Source: JBKJZO01 sp046715235 (GTDB lineage: Bacteria > Actinomycetota > Actinomycetes > BP-191). From it: a stretch of DNA of 24,849 nt. This document shows positions 7,604 through 15,228 of the stretch, piece by piece. The number at the start of each line of letters is the position of its first letter. The first letter of the stretch is position 1. Under the pieces are notes generated by a model. The model did no database searches. It had not been told where the DNA came from and saw only the letters and a program-made list of their open reading frames with translations. The stretch lies in the NCBI GenBank assembly GCA_046715235.1, contig JBKJZO010000034.1, forward strand, positions 1-24,849. Direction: 5' to 3'. Both the position numbers and the translations under genes were made by a program.

Positions 7604-7839
7604 CGCCCGCCGACACAGGCGACGAGGAGCCCCATCACATCGAGGTACATCTCGACGCGATCCTCGCTGCGCGGGGCATGACCTTGACCGAGCTGGCCGA
7701 ACGGGTGGGCGTGACCATCGTCAACTTGTCGGTTCTCAAGAACGGCCGGGCCCGAGCGATCCGCTTCTCGACCCTGAGCGCGATCTGCCGCGAGCTCGAC
7801 TGCCAGCCCGGCGACATACTCGCCTACCGCGCCCCCTGA
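7600..7839 (+). CDS. YozG-like XRE-family HTH regulator
   Basis: A 79-residue transcription factor that is essentially one Cro/CI-type helix-turn-helix domain (about residues 14-76). It has the core LTELAERVGVTIVNLSVLKNG and the family-typical ending ICRELDCQPGDILAYR. Such proteins pair with DUF2975 membrane proteins, and this one overlaps its partner by 4 bases, with GAGGGG (7589-7594) 5 bases upstream as ribosome site. The palindromic array at 6933-6965 is its probable target. A decayed second copy lies 130 bases downstream (7973-8180). Confidence 0.9.
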   Translation: MTPADTGDEEPHHIEVHLDAILAARGMTLTELAERVGVTIVNLSVLKNGRARAIRFSTLSAICRELDCQPGDILAYRAP

Positions 7840-7896
7840 AAACCGGTGATGAGAGTCGCGTGGACCGGACTATCGCCATCGAAGCTTGGTGTTCAG

Positions 7897-7972
7897 CGCA
7901 CTTGTGACCGTTTGTGCCCCTACATCCGTGCCTCTTGAGCGTGGCCCGCGAACACAAACGGTCACTTGTGCG
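7897..7972. repeat. 20-bp imperfect inverted repeat (possible small palindromic element)
   Basis: The left arm CGCACTTGTGACCGTTTGTG (7897-7916) and right arm CACAAACGGTCACTTGTGCG (7953-7972) are reverse complements except for two adjacent positions; the inner 13 bases match perfectly. The spacer is 36 bases. The arms could form a strong hairpin or be the ends of a miniature inverted-repeat element. No target-site duplication is evident. The right end abuts position 7973, where similarity to the upstream HTH gene begins. No T-run follows, so a classic terminator is unlikely. The preceding stretch 7840-7896 shows no other feature. Confidence 0.7.
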
Positions 7973-8180
7973 ATCGAAGTACCTCTCGACGCGATCCTCG
8001 CCGCACGCGGCATGACCCCGACCGAGCCGGCCGAACGGGTGGGCGTGACAATCGTCAACCTGTCGGTGCTGAAGATCGATCGCCAGGGCGATCCGCTTCT
8101 CGATGCTCAGCGCGATCTGCCGCGAACTCGACTGCCAGCCCGGCGACCTACTCGCCTACCGCGCCCCCTTGACGGACTGA
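7973..8180 (+). pseudogene. Frameshifted second copy of the YozG-like HTH gene
   Basis: About 90% identical by eye to 7639-7839 of the intact HTH gene. The copy lacks the first 13 codons and any start of its own. A net 2-base deletion near 8076-8089 shifts the frame: IEVPLDAILAARGM to NLSVLK is read in one frame, and AIRFSMLSAICRELDCQPG to the TGA at 8178-8180 in another. Of about 12 substitutions in the first half, most are synonymous, but two change Leu to Pro within the first HTH helices (TPTEPAER versus TLTELAER), which should disrupt them. The DUF2975 partner is not duplicated. The remnant ends 3 bases before the convergent kimA stop. A programmed frameshift is unlikely. Confidence 0.8.
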
Positions 8181-8183
8181 TCG

Positions 8184-10172
8184 TCAGGGTGTGCGGGCGG
8201 ATGTCTTCCTCGAGTTGCGGCGGGTGCGCAGGTGCCACGGCACATTCGTGACGACGACCCCCGGCGTGCGCAGCAGTGCGAGCTTGATGAGCAGTGCGCT
8301 CTGTCCGTGCAGCAGCTGCTCCCACCAGCGGCGCACGACGAACTCCGGCACGACCACCGTCACGACGTCGTCCTCACTATCGCCACGGACGCGCGTGACG
8401 TAGTCGAGAAGCGGTTTGGTCAGATCGCGGTATGGCGACGCGATGCGCACCAACGGGATGTCTATCTTCGCGCGATCCCAGGCATCGACGAGGCTGACGG
8501 CCGCGTCGGGATCGACCACAATGCACACCGCCTGCAGGGAATGGGCGTGGATGGAACGCGCGTAGTTGAGTGCGCGGACGGTCGGGGCCGAGAGCGACGA
8601 GACGAGAACTACCGCGTGGTTGCGGGCGGGCAATACGAGACGCACCTCAGCGACACGCAACTCCTCAGCCACGTGCTGGTAGTGGCTATGAATCCCCCGC
8701 ATCAACATGAATATCAACGGCATCGCGATGACGACGATGTAGGCGCCGTGGGTGAACTTGCTGTAGAGCACGATGACGAGAACAACGAAGGTGAAGATCG
8801 CGCCGAAGGCATTGATGGCTTTCGACCGCTGCAACTTCGCCCGATCGAAGGTCGGATCCTCGCGCTCGATGCGACGCCAGTGGTTGACCATCCCCCACTG
8901 GCTCAGCGTGAAGGACACGAACACGCCGACGATGTAGAGCTGGATCAGCCGGGTGACCTCGGCGTCGAATAGCCAGATGAGCAGTGAGGAGAAAACGGCC
9001 AGCAGGAAGATGCCGTTGCTGAACACCAGGCGATCGCCGCGGCTGCGCAACTGCCGAGGCAGGTAGCCGTCCTTCGACAGAATGGAGGCCAGCCGCGGGA
9101 AGTCCTGATAGGCGGTGTTGGCCGCGAGGACGAGGATGCCGGCGGTGAAGGCCTGCACGTAGTAGAAGCCGAAGCTCTTCGCCCCGAAGACGGCGTCCGC
9201 GATTTGCGCGACGACGGTCTTTTGGGGCGCGTAGCCGTCAACGTCGGCGAGGGGCTGACCGCCGGGCAGGATCACGTCGCGCGCGTGCTCGGCGACGTGC
9301 ACGTCGGTGATCAGCGCAAGCGCGGTGATGCCAATGAACATGGTGACCGAGAACAGCGCCATGACGAGCAACGTCTTCGCGGCGTTCTCGCTCTTCGGCC
9401 GCTTGAACGCGGGAACGCCGTTCGAGATGGCCTCGACCCCGGTGAGAGCCGTGCAGCCGGAAGAGAATGCGCGTAGAAGCAACAGCACGACAGCGATGCC
9501 GGCGTACGAGTGCTCCGCATGAATCGACCAGCCGGCACTCTCGGCGACCAATTCCGACCCAGTCGCCATCTTGACCAGCGCCCAGCCGATCAGCACGTAG
9601 ATGCCCACCACGAACCCGTAGGTGGGTATGGCGAACAGGGTGCCGGACTCCCTGACGCCGCGCAGGTTCATCACGGTGATGAACGCCACGAAACCGAGAG
9701 CGATGGCGACCTTGTGCTCCGCCATCCCCGGGGACGCGGAAGTGATGGCGTCGACACCTGCCGCCACCGAGACCGAGACGGTCAGCACGTAGTCGATCAG
9801 CAGAGCGCTTGCCGCGGTCAGGCCCGCGCTCGGGCCGATGTTCTCGTGCGCGACGATGTAGGCGCCGCCGCCGCTCGGATACTCCCGCACGGTTTGCCGG
9901 TAGGACACGGTGACGACGACAAGGAGCAGGACGACGCCTGCGGCCAGCAGCGGCGTGAAGCGGAGGTAGGTCAGCCCGGCAAGGCTCAGAACAAGCAGGA
10001 TCTCCTGCGTCGCATACGCGACCGATGACAGCGGGTCACTCGAGAAGACCGGAAGCGCGAGCCGCTTCGGCAGCAACGTGTGCGCGTCGTCCTTGGTGTC
10101 GATCGGCCGTCCAACAAGGATGCGCTTCGCCAGATTCGAGCGTGCAGGAGTCTGCACCTTCAGGTCGGTCAT
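8184..10172 (-). CDS. KimA-family potassium importer (APC superfamily), copy 1
   Basis: Predicted K+ (probably K+/H+) symporter of the KUP/APC superfamily, similar to Bacillus subtilis KimA (formerly YdaO). 662 residues: about 12 membrane segments to near residue 480, then a cytosolic C-terminal domain. Family hallmarks are VGRPIDT near the start and SSDPLSSVAYATQE, whose Asp46 and Tyr53 match the Asp/Tyr I recall as K+ ligands in KimA. GGGAYIV, FSSGCTALTGVEAISN and the C-terminal RWWEQLLHGQSALLIKLALL are also present. The start is MTDLKVQ at 10172; upstream in-frame sequence is low-complexity and basic. It is divergent from a KdpD-like kinase across 155 bases with phased GCAAA repeats, so regulation by that system is likely. 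No ydaO-type c-di-AMP riboswitch was recognised. An amino acid substrate is the main alternative. Confidence 0.85.
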   Translation of the reverse strand: MTDLKVQTPARSNLAKRILVGRPIDTKDDAHTLLPKRLALPVFSSDPLSSVAYATQEILLVLSLAGLTYLRFTPLLAAGVVLLLVVVTVSYRQTVREYPSGGGAYIVAHENIGPSAGLTAASALLIDYVLTVSVSVAAGVDAITSASPGMAEHKVAIALGFVAFITVMNLRGVRESGTLFAIPTYGFVVGIYVLIGWALVKMATGSELVAESAGWSIHAEHSYAGIAVVLLLLRAFSSGCTALTGVEAISNGVPAFKRPKSENAAKTLLVMALFSVTMFIGITALALITDVHVAEHARDVILPGGQPLADVDGYAPQKTVVAQIADAVFGAKSFGFYYVQAFTAGILVLAANTAYQDFPRLASILSKDGYLPRQLRSRGDRLVFSNGIFLLAVFSSLLIWLFDAEVTRLIQLYIVGVFVSFTLSQWGMVNHWRRIEREDPTFDRAKLQRSKAINAFGAIFTFVVLVIVLYSKFTHGAYIVVIAMPLIFMLMRGIHSHYQHVAEELRVAEVRLVLPARNHAVVLVSSLSAPTVRALNYARSIHAHSLQAVCIVVDPDAAVSLVDAWDRAKIDIPLVRIASPYRDLTKPLLDYVTRVRGDSEDDVVTVVVPEFVVRRWWEQLLHGQSALLIKLALLRTPGVVVTNVPWHLRTRRNSRKTSARTP

Positions 10173-10235
10173 CAGTGTCTCGGTGAGTCGGGCCCTCGTG
10201 TCGAGGACGTGCCTATCGATCGTCAGCCCGGCCGC

Positions 10236-10284
10236 GCAAAGGCGGCGCAAATAGTGCCGGGACCGGCCGCAAATCGTCTGCAAA
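10236..10284. promoter_or_regulatory. Four helically phased GCAAA repeats in the kimA1/kinase divergent region
   Basis: GCAAA occurs at 10236-10240, 10247-10251, 10269-10273 and 10280-10284. Start-to-start spacings are 11, 22 and 11 bp, so all four lie on one face of the helix as two tandem pairs. OmpR/PhoB/KdpE-type regulators bind head-to-tail on direct repeats of about 10-11 bp, and such a regulator is encoded by the divergent operon. The best reading is a regulator-binding array controlling kimA1, the kinase operon or both. The pattern is seen in the sequence; the binding protein is inferred. Confidence 0.55.
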
Positions 10285-10294
10285 GAGGCTTTGC
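10280..10294. promoter_or_regulatory. Inverted repeat GCAAAG-AGG-CTTTGC
   Basis: A perfect 6-base dyad with a 3-base spacer overlapping the last phased GCAAA repeat, about 34 bases upstream of the kinase ATG. It could be a separate operator or a symmetric end of the array. Short, so chance occurrence is possible. Confidence 0.35.
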
Positions 10295-10327
10295 GTCCGC
10301 TCGGGCGCGAGTGGACGCTGCATACCG

Positions 10328-11770
10328 ATGGATGATGTCGGCATGCGTCGCAGAAAGCCGCTCGTGTTGGGGTTCGCCGTCGCGGTGCTCGCACCGCCGC
10401 TTTTGACCGCGTTGCTCGCGGCGACGGTCGGGCCCGAGCAAGCAACAAGCGTGGCCTTTGCGTACCTGCTGGTCGTACTCGCGGCGGCCGCCCTGGGTGG
10501 CGCGCTGCCTGGAGCACTCGCGAGCGTCTCGAGCTTCCTGCTCTTCAACTGGTTCTTCATCGAGCCGTTGCGGTCGCTGACTGTGAGCGCACGACGCGAC
10601 GTCGGCGTACTGCTGGGTTTTCTCATGACGTCACTGGTGGTCTCGGCGCTCGTCGCGTCGGTAGAGCGCCGGCGGGAGGAAGCCGAGCAACAGGCGGCCG
10701 ACGCGCGCCTGCTCTATGACCTGAGCGTGAGCATCTCTGGACCCGCAGAGCAGGACGGCGAGCTGTCGAGTCTGGCGACGCTCGTCGAGGAACGGCTCGG
10801 CCTTGCCGCGGTCGCGATAGCAACACGCCGCGGGCAGTCATTGGCGATCCTCCGGTCAGGGTCACGCACCGACGAGCAGGTCCGTGACACGGTGGCCCGC
10901 CGCACTGCAGCCGCGGCGATCGCCACCCGGCCGATGGCGACCGGCGAAGAGATGGTGCTCGTCGCCTACCCGCAGGACGGCACGATCGTCGACGAGCGGC
11001 ATCGCTCCTTGCTCGACGCCATCACAGCTCTCACAGCCGCAGCCGCCGACCGGGTCGAGCAGCAGCGACAGAGACGGCACGTCCACGTGTTGCAGGAGAC
11101 CGACCGGCTGCGGTCGGCGTTACTCGCGGCGGTGTCACATGATCTGCGCACGCCGCTTGCCGCGATGACCGCCGCCGCGGGCGCGCTGGACAACGACCGC
11201 CTGACCGGCGAGGAGCGCAGCGACCTGGCGAATTCCATCGTCGTCGAGGGCCAGCGACTCGACCGGATGGTTCGCAACCTGCTCGACCTGAGTCGGATCG
11301 AGAGCGGCGCGCTCGCCGCGCACCGTGAGGCGGTGCCGGTCGACGAACTGATCGGCGGCGTGCTTTCCCGTGTGCGGCCGCGGCTCTCGACTCGCGCCCT
11401 GACCCTGCGGGTGCCACCGGAACTGCCGGCGGTGCTCATCGACCCGGTACAGATCGACCAGGCACTCGCCAACCTGGTCGAGAACGTCATCGTCCACACT
11501 CCCACCGCGGCCGGCCTGCAGATCGGAGCCAGCGCAGACACCGGGTGGGTCACGATCCGCGTCGCAGACGAGGGCCCGGGCATTCCGGTCGCGGACCGCG
11601 AAGCCATCTTCGGCAGGTTCGTTCGTGGCACGACGGCGCAGACCGGGTCCGGGCTGGGGCTGGCGATAGCCCGCGCGTACACCGCCGCCAATGGCGGCCG
11701 GCTGGAGTGCGCCGAAACCGAGCGAGGCAGCGCGTTCGACCTGCAGCTCGAGGCGGTCGACGCCGCATGA
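10328..11770 (+). CDS. KdpD-like sensor kinase lacking the KdpD/Usp N-terminal domains
   Basis: Sensor histidine kinase of 480 residues. A DUF4118 four-helix membrane module (about 10-112) carries the KdpD-typical stretch SSFLLFNWFFIEPLRSLTV. A GAF-like region (about 125-240) follows, then HisKA with phosphoacceptor His271 (SHDLRTPLAAM). The HATPase domain has the N-box Asn386 (NLVENVIVHT), G1 ADEGPGIP and G2 GSGLGLAIA. Full-length KdpD is near 850-900 residues; here the cytosolic N-terminal KdpD domain and the Usp domain (the reported c-di-AMP site in some species) are absent, with no remnant upstream. It overlaps the regulator gene by 4 bases (ATGA). No kdpFABC genes are in the window; flanking KimA-type K+ importers make them plausible targets. 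ATG at 10343 is an alternative start; neither has a good ribosome site. Confidence 0.88.
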   Translation: MDDVGMRRRKPLVLGFAVAVLAPPLLTALLAATVGPEQATSVAFAYLLVVLAAAALGGALPGALASVSSFLLFNWFFIEPLRSLTVSARRDVGVLLGFLMTSLVVSALVASVERRREEAEQQAADARLLYDLSVSISGPAEQDGELSSLATLVEERLGLAAVAIATRRGQSLAILRSGSRTDEQVRDTVARRTAAAAIATRPMATGEEMVLVAYPQDGTIVDERHRSLLDAITALTAAAADRVEQQRQRRHVHVLQETDRLRSALLAAVSHDLRTPLAAMTAAAGALDNDRLTGEERSDLANSIVVEGQRLDRMVRNLLDLSRIESGALAAHREAVPVDELIGGVLSRVRPRLSTRALTLRVPPELPAVLIDPVQIDQALANLVENVIVHTPTAAGLQIGASADTGWVTIRVADEGPGIPVADREAIFGRFVRGTTAQTGSGLGLAIARAYTAANGGRLECAETERGSAFDLQLEAVDAA

Positions 11771-12462
11771 GCGCGACCGTGCTCATCGTCGACGACGAGC
11801 CGCACATCCTGACGGCACTCGCCTCACGGCTCGGACGCGAGGGGCACACGGTGCTCACGGCGTCCGATGGCGAGACGGCGATCGAGATCGCCGCCACCGC
11901 GGCACCCGACGTCATCGTTCTCGACATCGGCCTTCCCGGAATCCAGGGACCCGAGGTGGTACGACGGCTGCGCAGCTTCTCGTCGGCCCCGGTGCTGATG
12001 TTGTCGGCCCTCGATCGGGACGGCGACAAGGTGAGTGCGCTGGACGCGGGGGCCGACGACTACGTGACGAAACCGTTCAGCCTCGACGAGCTCATGGCGC
12101 GACTGCGCGCCCTACTGCGCCGCAGCGAGATCGAGCCAAATGCGCGCACCACCGTCGTACAGGTCGGGGAAGCACTCGTCGATCTGGCCGCCCGCGCGGT
12201 GACTGTAGCCGGCGCGCCGGTCCGGCTCACCGCGACCGAATGGACACTACTCGAGGTCTTCATCGCCAATCGGGGCAAGTTGCTGACCAGGCACTACCTC
12301 ATAGACAGCGAGTGGGGCACGTCGCACGGCAGCGAAGCGAGCTCATTGCGGCTGTACGTGAGCCATCTGCGGCGAGTCATCGAGGCCGAACCCGCCAATC
12401 CGCAGCACCTGCTGACCGAGACCGGAGCGGGCTACCGGCTGGTCTCGGCCGATACTTCCTGA
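11767..12462 (+). CDS. KdpE-like OmpR-family response regulator
   Basis: A 231-residue regulator paired with the KdpD-like kinase. The receiver domain (1 to about 117) has Asp9-Asp10-Glu11, phosphoacceptor Asp53 (VIVLDIGLPG), Ser80 and Lys102 (DDYVTKPF). The winged-helix DNA-binding domain follows from about residue 130 and ends LTETGAGYRLV, typical of KdpE. The ATG overlaps the kinase stop (ATGA). The probable binding site is the phased GCAAA array upstream of the operon. The last 31 bases overlap the 3' end of the convergent kimA copy 2. The target genes are inferred from location. Confidence 0.92.
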   Translation: MSATVLIVDDEPHILTALASRLGREGHTVLTASDGETAIEIAATAAPDVIVLDIGLPGIQGPEVVRRLRSFSSAPVLMLSALDRDGDKVSALDAGADDYVTKPFSLDELMARLRALLRRSEIEPNARTTVVQVGEALVDLAARAVTVAGAPVRLTATEWTLLEVFIANRGKLLTRHYLIDSEWGTSHGSEASSLRLYVSHLRRVIEAEPANPQHLLTETGAGYRLVSADTS

Positions 12463-14357
12463 AGGGGATCTTCGTCGGCCTCGCCCAGATGCCACGGCAC
12501 GTTGGTCAGCACGACTCCGGGCGTACGCAGCAGGGCGAGCTTGATCAGCAGCGCGCTCTGGCCGTGCAGTAGCTGCTCCCACCATCTGGTCACGACGAAC
12601 TCCGGCAGGATCACGGTCACGATGTCGTTCTCGCTCTCGCGCCTGATGCCCTTGACGTACTCGACCAGAGGCTTCGTGAGGTCGCGGTACGGCGACGCGA
12701 CGCGCACGAGCGAGATGTCGATGCCGGCGCGTTCCCACTCCTGCTCGAGTTTCTGCGCACTCTCGACGTCGACGGAGATCGACACCGCCGTCAGCGTGTG
12801 CGCGTTGATCGACCTGGCGTAGTTGATGGCGCGCAGCACCGGCACCGACAGGGACGACACCAGGACGACCGCGTGGTTGCGCGCCGGCAGGATCTGCCGG
12901 ACCTCGTCGAGTTTGATCTGCCGGGCGACCCGGACGTAGTGCTTCTTGATTCCCTTCATGAGGAAGTACAGGACGATCCCGCCTACCACGGGGATCCAGG
13001 CACCCTTCAAGAACTTGCTGTAGAGCACGATGACGAGCACGAGCGCTGTTGTCGTCGACCCGACGATGTTGATTGCCATCGAACGCGTAATCTCGCCGCG
13101 GTTCGCGCCCGGTTCGTTACGGAGTTTCTGCCAGTGCCGCACCATGCCGGCCTGGCTCAGAGTGAACGACACGAACACACCGACGATGTACAGCTGCACG
13201 AGGTGCGTCACGTTCGCGCGGAACGCGTAGACCAGGGCGCCGGCGAACACCGCGAGCAGCACGACGCCGTTGCTGTAGACCAGCCGGTCGCCGCGGTTGC
13301 TGAGCTGCCTGGGCATGTAGTTGTCCCGCGCGAGGATCGACGCCAGCGCAGGGAAGCCGTTGTAGGCGGTGTTCGCCGCCAGGATCAGGATCCCGGCTGT
13401 CGTGGCCTGGACGAAGTAGAACATGAAGTTGCTATCGCCGCCGAAGGTCGTTTGGGCGATCTGCGCCAACGCGGTCTTGATATGCCCCTCGTGCAGTGCT
13501 TCTTCCGTCACCCGCACCTTGTACTTGACGGCAAGTGCAGTGATGCCGAGGAACATCGTTACGCCGATCGTCGCCATGGCAGCGAGCGTCTTGTTGGCGT
13601 TCTCGATCTTCGGCTTGCGGAACGACGGAACACCGTTGCTGATGGCCTCGACGCCGGTGAGGGCGGTACAGCCCGAGGAGAACGCGCGCAGGGCAAGCAG
13701 GACGCCCGCCAGCCCCAGGGTCGAGGAAGCCTTCGGCAGTTCTAGGCTCGTCGTGTCGGCGACGAGCGTGTCGCCCTGGAACATTCGGAACGCCGCCACG
13801 GCGATCATGGTGTATATGCCGGCGATGAACAGGTATGTCGGAATCGCGAAGAGCGTGCCCGATTCCTTGACCCCTCGCAGGTTGAGCAGTGTGACGAACG
13901 CGATGAACGCGAGCGCGATGGCGACCTTGTTCTCGACCAGGCTCGGTGCGGCCGACGTGATGGCGTCGACGCCGGCCGAGATCGACACCGCGACGGTGAG
14001 CACGTAGTCGATCAGCAAGGCGCTGGCCGCGCTCAGCCCGGCTGTCTCGCCGAGGTTGGTGCCCGCGACGACATACGCACCGCCGCCGTTGGAGTACGCG
14101 CGGACCGTCTGCCGGTAGGAGATCGTCACGATGATCAGCAGGAGCGCCACGAACGCGGCGAGGTAGGGCGTGAGGTAGAGGAATGCCATCCCGCCGAGCC
14201 CTAGGACGAGAAGGATCTCCTGCGTTGCATAGGCGACCGACGAGAGGGGGTCGCTGGCGAAGACCGGGAGCGCGATCGACTTTGGCAACAGCGTGTGGCC
14301 GGCATCAGCGGTGTCGATCGGACGGCCGACGAAGACCCGTTTGAAGATGTTGGCCAC
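12432..14357 (-). CDS. KimA-family potassium importer (APC superfamily), copy 2
   Basis: Paralogue of the protein at 8184-10172, well over half identical by eye in the first 150 residues; 641 residues. It has the same hallmarks: VGRPIDT, SDPLSSVAYATQE with Asp36 and Tyr43 (by recall the same residue numbers as the K+ ligands in B. subtilis KimA), GGGAYVV, FSSGCTALTGVEAISN, about 12 membrane segments and a cytosolic C-terminal domain with RWWEQLLHGQSALLIKLALL. The tail is acidic (DEDPLQEVSAE), whereas copy 1 ends in a basic tail. The GTG start lies 18 bases after the GNAT stop, with no obvious promoter or ribosome site, so it may be transcribed with the ispG-GNAT chain. Its 3' end overlaps the KdpE-like gene by 31 bases in antisense orientation. 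Predicted K+ uptake. Confidence 0.85.
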   Translation of the reverse strand: MANIFKRVFVGRPIDTADAGHTLLPKSIALPVFASDPLSSVAYATQEILLVLGLGGMAFLYLTPYLAAFVALLLIIVTISYRQTVRAYSNGGGAYVVAGTNLGETAGLSAASALLIDYVLTVAVSISAGVDAITSAAPSLVENKVAIALAFIAFVTLLNLRGVKESGTLFAIPTYLFIAGIYTMIAVAAFRMFQGDTLVADTTSLELPKASSTLGLAGVLLALRAFSSGCTALTGVEAISNGVPSFRKPKIENANKTLAAMATIGVTMFLGITALAVKYKVRVTEEALHEGHIKTALAQIAQTTFGGDSNFMFYFVQATTAGILILAANTAYNGFPALASILARDNYMPRQLSNRGDRLVYSNGVVLLAVFAGALVYAFRANVTHLVQLYIVGVFVSFTLSQAGMVRHWQKLRNEPGANRGEITRSMAINIVGSTTTALVLVIVLYSKFLKGAWIPVVGGIVLYFLMKGIKKHYVRVARQIKLDEVRQILPARNHAVVLVSSLSVPVLRAINYARSINAHTLTAVSISVDVESAQKLEQEWERAGIDISLVRVASPYRDLTKPLVEYVKGIRRESENDIVTVILPEFVVTRWWEQLLHGQSALLIKLALLRTPGVVLTNVPWHLGEADEDPLQEVSAETSR

Positions 14358-14375
14358 GGCGCGCGAGTCTACGGG

Positions 14376-15218
14376 TCAGAACAGGATCGAAGCGAAGTCG
14401 CCGACGTGCGTGAACCCGATCCTGGCGTACGACGCCCGCGCCGGCGTGTTGTAGTCGTTGACGTACAGGCTGACCACCGGCGCGACGTCGCGTAGGGCCT
14501 GCGTGACCACCGCCGACACACCGATCGTGCCCAGGCCCTTGCCGCGCAGCTGCGGGTCGACCCAGACGCCCTGGATCTGGCAGGCCGCCGACGTGGCGGA
14601 CCCCACCTCCGCTTTGAAGATGACCCTTTTGTCCTCGATGCGCGCGAACGATCTGCCCTGCCCGATCAGCTCGGCAACGCGCGCGCGGTAGAGCGCTCCC
14701 CCGTCCCCTGCCACCGGGGACACGCCGACCTCCTCGGTGAACATCGCGATGCACGCGGGCAGGATGACGTCGAGCTCGTCGGGACGTACCCGGCGTACCG
14801 CGTCGTCGCCCGGCAGGGCCGGCTCGTGATCGATGACGAGCAGTGGCTGCGGCGTGCGGACCTCGCGCGCCGGTCCCCAGGCCGGCAGCAGGACCTCCCA
14901 CATCTGCGCAACGGCTTGTGCCGGTCCGACTATCGAGGAGCAACGCCGGCCGAAGCGGCGCGCGCGGTCAGCAAAGGCAAAGGCAGCCGCGGCGTCGGCC
15001 TCGACCGGGACGACGTTCGCGCCGACGTAGCACAGCGACTGCAAGTGCCCGCCGGAGAACCAGCCCCACACCTGCGCGCCCAGCCGGTTGCTGTCGAGGC
15101 CACACGCGTCGATCCGCGATGCGACGAAGACATTCGCCACCGGGTCGCGCGCGATGACGGCACGGGCGGCCAGAAGGTCGGCCTCATCGAGCGGGCGCAC
15201 AGTCGAGGAGCGGAGCAC
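14376..15218 (-). CDS. GNAT-family N-acetyltransferase (DUF4081-type N-terminus)
   Basis: A 280-residue acetyltransferase. The N-terminal half (about 5-130) fits the DUF4081 region; the C-terminal half is a GNAT domain with acetyl-CoA-binding motif A at IQGVWVDPQLRGKGLG and a following NDYNTPARASYARIGF segment. The acceptor substrate is unknown. The equivalent in M. tuberculosis is Rv2867c, which likewise follows gcpE/ispG and rip1 (recalled synteny). GTG at 15218 is chosen: it starts the conserved LRSSTVRPLDEADL segment 10 bases after the ispG stop, whereas the longer frame would overlap ispG by about 77 bases with low-complexity basic residues. Conserved neighbourhood with the MEP-pathway genes suggests co-transcription rather than a shared reaction. 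Confidence 0.9.
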   Translation of the reverse strand: MLRSSTVRPLDEADLLAARAVIARDPVANVFVASRIDACGLDSNRLGAQVWGWFSGGHLQSLCYVGANVVPVEADAAAAFAFADRARRFGRRCSSIVGPAQAVAQMWEVLLPAWGPAREVRTPQPLLVIDHEPALPGDDAVRRVRPDELDVILPACIAMFTEEVGVSPVAGDGGALYRARVAELIGQGRSFARIEDKRVIFKAEVGSATSAACQIQGVWVDPQLRGKGLGTIGVSAVVTQALRDVAPVVSLYVNDYNTPARASYARIGFTHVGDFASILF

Positions 15219-15228
15219 TCCGTTGACG

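Noticed and set aside
7973..8180. Programmed frameshift in the second HTH copy
   Set aside because: No slippery sequence was recognised, the start region is missing and two helix-breaking prolines are present; pseudogene decay is simpler.
8170..8186. Small hairpin TGACG/CGTCA with 7-base loop at the kimA1 stop codon
   Set aside because: Only a 5-base stem with no T-run on either strand; too weak to call a terminator.
10173..10327. Possible ydaO-type c-di-AMP riboswitch upstream of kimA1
   Set aside because: Considered because Bacillus kimA has one, but I could not recognise the conserved core, and the 155-base divergent gap also holds the phased repeats. A covariance-model search (Rfam ydaO-yuaA) would settle it.
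12798..13745. 315-codon plus-strand frame opposite kimA copy 2
   Set aside because: His/Asp/Arg-rich antisense translation without domain character; the minus-strand transporter is unambiguous.
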